NCBI GenBank assembly: GCA_966211305.1
Contig: CBIHPC010000008.1
Location: 13,688 to 77,687 of the forward strand
DNA from: Niastella sp966211305
GTDB lineage: Bacteria; Bacteroidota; Bacteroidia; Chitinophagales; Chitinophagaceae
DNA length: 64,000 bases
Direction of reading: 5' to 3'
This document shows, piece by piece, positions 17,567-25,582 of this stretch. A model generated the notes under the pieces. That model was given only the letters and a program-made list of their open reading frames with translations, was not told the DNA's origin and did not search any database. How positions within the stretch are numbered: the first letter of the stretch is position 1; each line of letters opens with the position of its first letter. A program made the translations under genes and the position numbers.

Positions 17567-19564
17567 CTATTTTTTCTCAGCCATAATCGTTTTATTCAAT
17601 CCTTCATTGTTAAATACCCGAACATAATAAACACCTTTGCTCATCCGGGCTACGTTCAGGGTAAATATGTTCTGCCCTTTTTCAGCGATAGCTCTTTGTT
17701 TTAGAAGGATGCGGCCTGTTATATCCATTACCTGGAGGTTAAGTTGTTGAGTTGCCGGGGTATTCACAAATACCTTCAAACAGGATTCCCTGGTTACAGA
17801 GGGCCGCATGCTTACATCAACCGTATTATTACGATAAAATATAGCCAGCGTTTTGCTGTATACCCGGTTGCCGCCGGGCATCGATGCTTTGATACGGTAA
17901 TACCACCTCCCGGCCTTCGGTAACTCGTCGGTAAACGAGTAATTGCTCTGCCTGCCGACTGCGGCTACCTCGCCAATATTCGAAAACTGGTAGGCATCCT
18001 GAGAACGCTCTACCGTAAAGGCTAACGGCAACTGCGAAACGGGGCACTGCCATTGTAAGCTGATCCCAAACGGCGCCTGCCCGCCTTTGAGCGATAACAA
18101 AGGGCTGGCCAGTACAATATCGAGCGGTACCTCATTACCCGAGCACATATTCAATGCGTTACCTGGCGGCACCTGGGTTCCCGTATAGTAATACACACCA
18201 GAGGAATAATTCTGTACGGTATCATGTGCGCCGGAGAACCAGGCGCCGGACCAACCCACATAAGCGGCAGTATCGCCCGGCGGACAAATAGCCCTGATAA
18301 TATCGTTGCTGATGATATTACCCTGTACGTACAGGTCGTTGATAACGGTAATGACGGCAACTCCAAATGTAGCAATGGTATTGTTATATAGATTGCCAAA
18401 GGCTTTTACAAAGCCCATGGAATTGATATTAATGAGCCCGTTATTGGTTACGTCGGTTACAACATTCAGTTTCCCGTCTACGGTTATAACCGATACGCCA
18501 TAAACGCTTCCCGTATTGTTGGCCAGGCCGGCACTGCCATGAACGGTCATTGTACCGGTGCTACCGATATTCAATATACTGTTGTTGATCGCATTTCCCG
18601 TAACAGTTAACAGGCCATGGATGGCAACTGTATCTGAACCGGTGGCCGTGGGGGTGGAACCATTTATGAAATTACCGCCAACAGTTACTACACCCGAACT
18701 TCCAACCGTAAAATGTCCGGTACCGGAAGTCATGGCAGAAGTGCTTACAGTTGCGTCGTTAAATGAGAGGTTTCCGCTAACATTCAAAGCACCGTTCACA
18801 TTCAGGGAAGTATAAGGGGGATTTGTAGTGGAGGCTATGCCGTTATAAGGGTAAGGGTTACCCGCACACGCGCTTGTAACCGCAGTGGAACCATTGCCGT
18901 TCACAGTAAGGTTAACAGCCTGCATGGTTCCCCCGTTTTCCACCTCAATCCGGCTGTATGCATATTCTACCAGGAAGTTCGTTCCGTTCACTATGAGGGT
19001 TCCGCCATTGTGCACATAAATAATACCCCTGGGGCCTAATACATTATCATTGCCATTGAGGGTTACGGTAGCGCCGCTGTAAACGTGCAGAAACACCCAG
19101 TTCTTGAACCGTTTGGCAGAACTGCCACCTGCCAGGTTGCCGTTTACCGTTAAAGAACCGTGGCAGTCGATGATCATGGCCTGGCTGGTGAGCCCCGCAG
19201 CGGAAACGCACGGATAATAATTATTATTGGTGCCTATATTGCCATCGCCCAGGAAATTACCGCCAATGGTAAGTGCGCCGCCTGGTGCTATGCTGATGTA
19301 TGAAGGTTGATCGAGCCAGGAAAAATTACCCGTAATATCGACGTTGGCGCTGCTGCCAAGGGAGAGTGTGGTATTTGCGCCTGAAACAGAAGCCGAAGGG
19401 TATGTGACAGTTGAATTAAGCGACACTGTTTGCCCTGCAGTCAGGTTCAACTGCGCCTGCAACGTGTAATAAGGAATGAACAACGTGCATATTAATAAGG
19501 AAAAAATAATAGCATAACGCCGCCATAAATACTGGCGTTTGCAAAGAAAAATAATAAGTGACAT
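17567..19564 (-). CDS. Secreted beta-solenoid-like protein with T9SS C-terminal sorting domain, function unknown
   Basis: 665 residues from the ATG at 19562-19564; an upstream in-frame extension to 19624 would put 20 residues before the signal peptide. The N-terminus is a basic, hydrophobic export signal (YAIIFSLLICTLFIPYYTLQAQ). Residues about 25-470 are short repeats of the form LTVNGNL, VTVGGNF, LNVSGNL and LTVTGNA, separated by Gly/Ser/Asn/Thr loops, as expected of a parallel beta-solenoid. A fibronectin-like segment follows (about 510-575), and the end (MDITGRILLKQ through GVYYVRVFN to a Lys-rich end) is a type IX secretion tail. It should be exported and attached or released at the cell surface. 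No catalytic motif is visible; adhesion or glycan binding are guesses. It may not belong to either utilization locus. Confidence 0.75.
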   Translation of the reverse strand: MSLIIFLCKRQYLWRRYAIIFSLLICTLFIPYYTLQAQLNLTAGQTVSLNSTVTYPSASVSGANTTLSLGSSANVDITGNFSWLDQPSYISIAPGGALTIGGNFLGDGNIGTNNNYYPCVSAAGLTSQAMIIDCHGSLTVNGNLAGGSSAKRFKNWVFLHVYSGATVTLNGNDNVLGPRGIIYVHNGGTLIVNGTNFLVEYAYSRIEVENGGTMQAVNLTVNGNGSTAVTSACAGNPYPYNGIASTTNPPYTSLNVNGALNVSGNLSFNDATVSTSAMTSGTGHFTVGSSGVVTVGGNFINGSTPTATGSDTVAIHGLLTVTGNAINNSILNIGSTGTMTVHGSAGLANNTGSVYGVSVITVDGKLNVVTDVTNNGLININSMGFVKAFGNLYNNTIATFGVAVITVINDLYVQGNIISNDIIRAICPPGDTAAYVGWSGAWFSGAHDTVQNYSSGVYYYTGTQVPPGNALNMCSGNEVPLDIVLASPLLSLKGGQAPFGISLQWQCPVSQLPLAFTVERSQDAYQFSNIGEVAAVGRQSNYSFTDELPKAGRWYYRIKASMPGGNRVYSKTLAIFYRNNTVDVSMRPSVTRESCLKVFVNTPATQQLNLQVMDITGRILLKQRAIAEKGQNIFTLNVARMSKGVYYVRVFNNEGLNKTIMAEKK

Positions 19565-19832
19565 AGGTGTATAGGGGTTTGGATTAAATAGAATAATGGG
19601 AAAAACCGCCCCTGAAGACGGCATTTATTAGTTACACGAATAGGGCGAAACGGATATCGGATATTAAAATTTTTTCGGGCCATGCAACAATGCGGGTGTG
19701 ATCATTCGCTTAAATAATAACACGTAAACAAATAACTTACAACTCGCTATGATTATATTGAATTCTTATTGCATAAATGCAAGTAGGCGATTTTATTTCG
19801 CAGTGGGAGTAGTAATAGTTGGAAAATGTGGC

Positions 19833-19869
19833 AAAAAAAAGGCCGCCCAAATTACTTTTAAGGCGGCCT
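19833..19869 (-). terminator. Rho-independent terminator of the second SusC/SusD operon
   Basis: On the minus strand a perfect 8-base stem, AGGCCGCC (19862-19869) with GGCGGCCT (19840-19847), encloses a 14-base loop and is followed at once by a run of eight T. It lies 21 bases after the stop of the 274-residue lipoprotein gene at 19891. Confidence 0.9.
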
Positions 19870-19890
19870 CACTACCTGAATAGCGCTGAT

Positions 19891-20715
19891 CTAATGCGTA
19901 TCGTAGTACTCCTTTGTTATATAATTGTAGATGTACCAATTACTGGCATCTTTTTTAGCAATGAGTTGCATGGTGCTGTCGGTAAGTGTTCTAACCGTCA
20001 TTCTTGCATTCCAGTTGGCTACCTGGCCACCCTGCGCTTTGTCGTGCAAAACCTGGGCATCAATAGTCGCCAGCTCATTTGTAGCCGGGTACACCATGAA
20101 TTTACCTGTTCCCGAAAATTCGGGGAACATTTTATTATTGGCGCTAAAATTTGCATTACCAATTAAATCAAAAGTCATGGTACCATAATCGCCTGCTGAA
20201 ACGCCGGCCCAGGGGATATCTTTAAACGCAGGGTCCCATACCCATCCCGGGCCCGCAAAGTAAAATGGCCCCTTAAAATATTTGCTCACCCCATTTGCAT
20301 CCAGATCCAGAACCCATGTTTTCGATTCTCCCAGGCCACCGGTGAGTTTGATCCACATTGGGTCGCTTACGGTATTTTGATCAATAGTGTTTATTGTTAC
20401 AAGCGTTGTATCGGCCAGCACAAGACCTCCCGCGCTTTCCACACCGTACACAAATTTGTAAGTTCCGGGGAAAGGAACATTGGTAGTATCTTTTAACTTT
20501 ATTGATTGTCCAAAAGGGGTAACCCAATATGGAGTAAGACCCGGCGTTAAACTTGTTAAAACAATATCATTAGGATTTGCCGATGAAGGTTCAATAGTGA
20601 ACTTCAGTTCGTCCTTTTTGGCCAATGCACCCAATTCAAATATTTCAGGCTTGCACGAAGAATACAGCAGTGCCGCTCCTAAAAATGCAAGGCCTATTAT
20701 CAATTTATTTTTCAT
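19891..20715 (-). CDS. PUL-associated lipoprotein of unknown family (possible surface glycan-binding protein)
   Basis: 274 residues with a lipoprotein signal: lipobox YSSC and Cys21. Residues about 35-110 look like an immunoglobulin/PKD-type beta-sandwich (PFPGTYKFVYGVESAGG); the remainder (about 115-270) is rich in aromatic and Gly residues (WVLDLDANG, FYFAGPGWVWDP, WNARMTVRTL) and looks like a separate beta-rich domain. It starts 30 bases after the SusD stop and is last in the operon before a strong terminator. That is where loci of this kind often place a SusE/SusF or SGBP-type binding protein. The family is not recognised with certainty, and the binding role is inferred from position and the exposed tryptophans. 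Confidence 0.75.
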   Translation of the reverse strand: MKNKLIIGLAFLGAALLYSSCKPEIFELGALAKKDELKFTIEPSSANPNDIVLTSLTPGLTPYWVTPFGQSIKLKDTTNVPFPGTYKFVYGVESAGGLVLADTTLVTINTIDQNTVSDPMWIKLTGGLGESKTWVLDLDANGVSKYFKGPFYFAGPGWVWDPAFKDIPWAGVSAGDYGTMTFDLIGNANFSANNKMFPEFSGTGKFMVYPATNELATIDAQVLHDKAQGGQVANWNARMTVRTLTDSTMQLIAKKDASNWYIYNYITKEYYDTH

Positions 20716-20745
20716 TTACTTTTATTTTTAGTTGTGACAGATCTG

Positions 20746-22332
20746 TTACCAGCCGGCATTTTGTTTCAATGTACCTGAGGATAAAGTAATCTGGTCGTTA
20801 GGTATTTGCTGAAACCCACGGGTTGCTTTAATGTTTGCCTCTAATTTTGAAGCAGAAGGTGGATTTGAAGTACCGTCCTGGAAGTATGATACAGTTGTAT
20901 TTGCAGCAATCGTTGAAGCTGCTGCATCGACGCCCTGGCGCAATAGATCCCAATACCGCAGCCCTTCCCCCGCAAATTCCAACCGGCGTTCCGCTAAAAT
21001 TTCTGCTTCGGAAACAACAGCGGCAGGAGCAGCTGAAGGATCGGCTCTAAGACGTACCTGGTTGTAATAGCTTACGGCGTTGGGGCTTCCCAGTTCTGCA
21101 GCCATCAACAGAACATCTGAATAGCGAATGACGAAAAAGTCCTGGTACTGCCCGGTTTGAAAATTGGAAACAATAGAATTTCCATTCTGATCGCACTGCA
21201 TTGCATATTTTTTCATAAAATACCCTGTGTATTCGCGACAGTCACTTGATTTGGTGTAAGCAAGATTTTCGTCGGCTATCGATATGATGGTAGCAAAACG
21301 CCGTGTATCGGATGAAGGATAAAGCCCCCAAAGGTTAGGGTCAACAGTACAGGCGCCCCACCCTGCCTGGTAAGGATAAATGCTTTGCGAACGTATTCCT
21401 TCCATTACCATCCACCTGTTCCCGGTAGCATCTGCAGACCAGTTGTCTGTTGAAGAATATTTAATCGCAAATACTACTTCCGGATTATCTTCACCCGCAT
21501 AAGCAACATTTTTTGCCGTTGAAGCTGCCGGCCATAAAGTGGTGAAATCGCTTACCAATGAATGTGCGCTATGGGCAATTACATCTTCTACTGCAGCCAA
21601 AGCGGTAGCTGCCGTTTCGCCGGCAATAGTACTTTTGCCATATAAACCGGCATAGTACAGGTAAGCGCGCGCCAATAAAGATTCCGCAGCCCATTTGGTT
21701 ATTCTTCCGCTGGGTACGGTTTTGTAAGAAGCCGAAGGAAGACTATCCGAAGCTTCACGTAAGTCGGTCATGATCTGAGTAAACGTTTCTTCGGGACCGG
21801 CCTGCGGCACATTGGCAATGGTCGGTGTTATAACCAGGGGAACATTCTCGAACAGCCGAACCAGGTCCAGATAACAGTAAGCACGAATGAATTTCGCTTC
21901 GGCGGCATATTTTGTTCTTAACGCAATACTGTCGCCCCATGCAACCTTATCAATGTTCTCCAGTAATACATTACAGCGGTAAATGGTTTGGTAATACGCT
22001 TTCCATCCCCCGCTATGAAATGAAACATCCGAAGGTGAAATTGATTTATCAAATTCATCTACCATTGCCCATCCATACCCGTCGAAAGTTCCCGTGCCGC
22101 CAAAACTGTTGTCAGAGAAAACCTCCAGCAAAGCGGGGATGGCATCATTGTTATAGATCTGATTAAGCCCATTGTAACAACCAGTCAGGGCAGTATAAGC
22201 TTCAGAAGGCGTTTTATAATACGTGATATTGGTCTGTTTAGCATCGGTCAATTCGCTCGTGAGAAATTTTTTGCACGAATTGAATGTTATTATTGCAACG
22301 GCTGCAACTATGATGATTCTATATCTTTTCAT
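20746..22332 (-). CDS. SusD/RagB family glycan-binding lipoprotein
   Basis: 528 residues. The lipoprotein signal has lipobox FNSC with Cys20, then KKFLTSELTDAKQTN. TPR-like helices include YCYLDLVRLFENVPLV and ESLLARAYLYYAGLYG, and the C-terminal segment ILAERRLEFAGEGLRYWDLLRQG is typical of the family. It starts 18 bases after the SusC stop and is followed by an unknown lipoprotein. It should form a lid-and-channel pair with that SusC. Operon context (a GH31 alpha-xylosidase-like enzyme first) suggests xyloglucan oligosaccharides as cargo. Confidence 0.95.
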   Translation of the reverse strand: MKRYRIIIVAAVAIITFNSCKKFLTSELTDAKQTNITYYKTPSEAYTALTGCYNGLNQIYNNDAIPALLEVFSDNSFGGTGTFDGYGWAMVDEFDKSISPSDVSFHSGGWKAYYQTIYRCNVLLENIDKVAWGDSIALRTKYAAEAKFIRAYCYLDLVRLFENVPLVITPTIANVPQAGPEETFTQIMTDLREASDSLPSASYKTVPSGRITKWAAESLLARAYLYYAGLYGKSTIAGETAATALAAVEDVIAHSAHSLVSDFTTLWPAASTAKNVAYAGEDNPEVVFAIKYSSTDNWSADATGNRWMVMEGIRSQSIYPYQAGWGACTVDPNLWGLYPSSDTRRFATIISIADENLAYTKSSDCREYTGYFMKKYAMQCDQNGNSIVSNFQTGQYQDFFVIRYSDVLLMAAELGSPNAVSYYNQVRLRADPSAAPAAVVSEAEILAERRLEFAGEGLRYWDLLRQGVDAAASTIAANTTVSYFQDGTSNPPSASKLEANIKATRGFQQIPNDQITLSSGTLKQNAGW

Positions 22333-22350
22333 GATTTTTCTTTTTCACAA

Positions 22351-25300
22351 TTAGAAAATAATGTTTACACCTGCCATGTAAACCTTTGGGCGTGGATAAA
22401 ATCCATTGTCAACACCCTGTCCAAAAAAATAAGTGCCGCTTGCATCTGCCGAAGAAGCACCAACCTCAGGATCCATACCACTGTATTTTGTAAAAGTGAC
22501 CAGGTTCTGAGCGGCTACATATAAGCGGAACTGGCTTAAATTTTTCCATCTTATAAGTTTTGCCACATTGTACCCAAGGGTAATGTTTGAAACTCTTAAA
22601 TAGCTTCCATCATGAATATAGAGATCTGAAAATTCTACCCAGTTCGAACTGTTTTGCGTTATGCGGGGCATTTTATTCGAAGTTCCCTCCCCATGCCAGC
22701 GGCTAAGAATGTCGGTTGTATGGTTAGCCCATTGACCTGGCGAACGATATGACTGAACGATTTTATTACCTGCTACCCCATTGGTTGTTACAGAAAGATC
22801 GAAGTTTTTATAGTTTGCTGAAAATCTGAAACCAAAAATATGATGCGGATTGGGATCACCGATATTGGTTTTATCTTTTGCGTCAATTACTCCATCGCCA
22901 TTATAATCTACCAGTTTCAGATCACCGGGTTGTGCATTCGGTTGAAGTAATCCGTTTTTACCGGTCCATGCCTCTACATCGGCATTATTCTGAAAGATCC
23001 CTGCGGTTTTATAACCCCAGAAATAACCAATTGGATTTCCTGCAGCGGCACGGAAGAATTCAGGGCCATTGACAAATAAACTGTTTGTGCCACCGTGAAT
23101 GATCCCATCGGCAGTTGGAATATTGTTCACTACATTTTTATTGTAGGCATAAGAACCGGAAACATTATAGGTAAAATCGTTGCCAACATTTCCGTTATAA
23201 GATAACTGGAGTTCGATCCCTTTATTGGTAACATCTCCGCCATTGATGTATGGAGGATTGCTAACACCGGCAGTTGCCAGCAAAGGCGCTGCAATTAACC
23301 AGTCTTTGGTGGTTTTGTTGTACAGGTCGAGGCTCATGTCTAACTTATTATTCAGGAACCGGGCGTCGATACCGATATTGGTTTGACGGGAACTTTCCCA
23401 TTTGGTATTTTCAACACCAATTGTTGAAGGATACGAACCCTGTGTTAAAGTAGTATTATCGCTGCCGAAATTGTACCGGGCATTCGATAAGGAAATTAAA
23501 GACAGGTAATTGAAAGCAGCAATTCCATCGTTACCATTCGTACCCCAGCTTGCCCTTACTTTCAGGAAATTCAACCAGCTGTTGGTAGATGTCATGAAAT
23601 CTTCATTGCTTGCCACCCAACCGGCAGAAAATGACGGGAAATATCCCCATTGCTTACCAGGAGCAAACATGGTAGAACCATCGGCACGGAAAACAGCGGA
23701 AATCAGGTATTTTTCTTTAAAACTGTAATTCACCCGACCGAAGAAGGAAGATTGTGCATACACTGCATTGGCATTTCCGCTAAGCGACATGCTATTAGTG
23801 ACGGTTTGCCTGTTGGCTGCCGAAGTATCTGCACTCATTGTAATTGAAGTTACCGCGGAATTACTCAGATAACCACGATCAAAAGAGCCAAATAAAGTAG
23901 CTCCTGTATTACTTCCGCTCAACCATGTTCCCTGGTATTTTCTAACCGCACTACCGGCCAAAACATCAAATTTGTGCTCTTTAATGTTAAAAAGGTAGTT
24001 GATCGTATTATCAAAGTTCCAGGTATATCCCTGAGAGCCGCCCTGGCTGATGTTTTCATAATCGTTATAAGCGTATATTGACAACCTGTCGTACTGTGGC
24101 CGGTAGCTATGATTGGCTGAAGAAGAATAATTCAAACCGAAGACCGTTCTTATTCTTAAGTTTTTGATGGGCTGCAGCTCAGCATAAACATCTCCCACCA
24201 ATCTTTGTGTTTTGCTTTCATTCTGATTATTGTATTGCATCAGTGCATAAGGATTCGCTTCGGTATTATTCCAGACACCGCCATTATATACAGTAGAATT
24301 GATACTGCTTAAGTATTTACCGTTTTCATCGTACATAGCCAATAAGGGGCTTGTACCGATTGCGGCGGCCAATACGTTACCGGAATATAATCCACCATCG
24401 GCAACGCCTTTTTGATTGATAAAGGAAAAAGTGAGATGCTCGCCTATTTTCAAAGCTCCGTCGTACATTTTGCGTTCGGTGTTTGCACGGAAATTGATAC
24501 GTTTATAATTTGAAAGCTTTGAACCGCCAATGATCCCACCCTGTTCGGTATATGAACCACCCAATGAGTAAGATGATACGTCAGATCCGCCATTAGCGGC
24601 TAACGTGTAATTCTGAATCGGCACATTGGAAGAAAATAGCTGGTTTAACCAGTCGGTTCCATGAGCTGGCAAAATGCTGCTCCCTTTGGCTAAATCGTCA
24701 ATTTGTGCCTGCGTGAACAGCGGCGCCTTACCACTATTAATGGCTGCTTCATTTTGCATGGTAGCGTATTGCTCAGCGTTCAGCAAAGGCAGTTTACGGC
24801 CAATGTTTTGAACTCCGTAATAAGCATCAAATGAGATCTGCCCTTCTTTTTTTCCCGATTTTCCGCTTCGTGTTGTGATCAAAACAACACCGTTTGCACC
24901 ATTGATACCATAGATGGCGCATGATGCAGCATCTTTTAAAATGTCAACTGAAGCAATGTCTGAATTGTTTAAATAGGTAATGTCATTTGTAATAACCCCA
25001 TCCACAACATAAAGGGGACTTGAGTTCCCGATAGTTCCGGCGCCGCGGATATTTACCTTAAAGCCGCCGCCGGGTTGCCCTGAGACAGAGGTAATGTTAA
25101 CACCGGCTGCCTGTCCCTGCAATGCCTGTAAAGCATTTGTTGTGTTTAATTTGGCAAGGTCTTCCCCTTTTACCTGAGAAGTAGCGCCCGTAACCAATTT
25201 TTTCTTTTGAGTGCCATAACCGATAACGATGACGTTTTCCAGTTGATTAACAGCTTCCTGTAACCGGATCATCAGGTCGCCCGAACCGGCTTTAATATCC

Positions 25301-25563
25301 TGGCTGGTAAAGCCGATAGCACTGATTACAAGAACATCTTCGGGCGATGCATCGATCATAAACTTTCCGGCAGCATCCGTAACGGTTGAACGGTTGGTTG
25401 TCTTTACCGTAACCGTTGCACCCGGAACCGGTGCGGCCTGTTGATCTACTACGGTACCACTCACTTTTGCTGATTGCGCAAAAGCATTGGTGTTTGCGAG
25501 GAATACAAGTAAAATACTCCACAGCATCATTTTTCGCAAGCGAATCGTTTTGGTTGGTTTCAT
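22351..25563 (-). CDS. SusC/RagA family TonB-linked outer membrane receptor
   Basis: 1070 residues starting with an ATG at 25561-25563. A signal peptide (cleavage after NAFAQ, about residue 30) precedes a carboxypeptidase-like domain (about 33-110), the segment ENVIVIGYGTQKKK and a plug with ILKDAASCAIYGINGANGVV. The rest is the barrel, ending in KVYMAGVNIIF with a terminal aromatic residue as usual for outer-membrane barrels. It lies 19 bases after the GH31 gene and 18 before its SusD. Since the other receptor of this locus is frameshifted, this may be the only intact xyloglucan-type importer in the window. Confidence 0.95.
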   Translation of the reverse strand: MKPTKTIRLRKMMLWSILLVFLANTNAFAQSAKVSGTVVDQQAAPVPGATVTVKTTNRSTVTDAAGKFMIDASPEDVLVISAIGFTSQDIKAGSGDLMIRLQEAVNQLENVIVIGYGTQKKKLVTGATSQVKGEDLAKLNTTNALQALQGQAAGVNITSVSGQPGGGFKVNIRGAGTIGNSSPLYVVDGVITNDITYLNNSDIASVDILKDAASCAIYGINGANGVVLITTRSGKSGKKEGQISFDAYYGVQNIGRKLPLLNAEQYATMQNEAAINSGKAPLFTQAQIDDLAKGSSILPAHGTDWLNQLFSSNVPIQNYTLAANGGSDVSSYSLGGSYTEQGGIIGGSKLSNYKRINFRANTERKMYDGALKIGEHLTFSFINQKGVADGGLYSGNVLAAAIGTSPLLAMYDENGKYLSSINSTVYNGGVWNNTEANPYALMQYNNQNESKTQRLVGDVYAELQPIKNLRIRTVFGLNYSSSANHSYRPQYDRLSIYAYNDYENISQGGSQGYTWNFDNTINYLFNIKEHKFDVLAGSAVRKYQGTWLSGSNTGATLFGSFDRGYLSNSAVTSITMSADTSAANRQTVTNSMSLSGNANAVYAQSSFFGRVNYSFKEKYLISAVFRADGSTMFAPGKQWGYFPSFSAGWVASNEDFMTSTNSWLNFLKVRASWGTNGNDGIAAFNYLSLISLSNARYNFGSDNTTLTQGSYPSTIGVENTKWESSRQTNIGIDARFLNNKLDMSLDLYNKTTKDWLIAAPLLATAGVSNPPYINGGDVTNKGIELQLSYNGNVGNDFTYNVSGSYAYNKNVVNNIPTADGIIHGGTNSLFVNGPEFFRAAAGNPIGYFWGYKTAGIFQNNADVEAWTGKNGLLQPNAQPGDLKLVDYNGDGVIDAKDKTNIGDPNPHHIFGFRFSANYKNFDLSVTTNGVAGNKIVQSYRSPGQWANHTTDILSRWHGEGTSNKMPRITQNSSNWVEFSDLYIHDGSYLRVSNITLGYNVAKLIRWKNLSQFRLYVAAQNLVTFTKYSGMDPEVGASSADASGTYFFGQGVDNGFYPRPKVYMAGVNIIF

Positions 25564-25582
25564 ATTAAATTGTTTAGCTTAA

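Noticed and set aside
18000..19300. Tandem DNA repeats suspected inside the beta-solenoid gene
   Set aside because: The repetition is at protein level (NGN/GGN turns) and the codons vary, so it is not a DNA repeat array.
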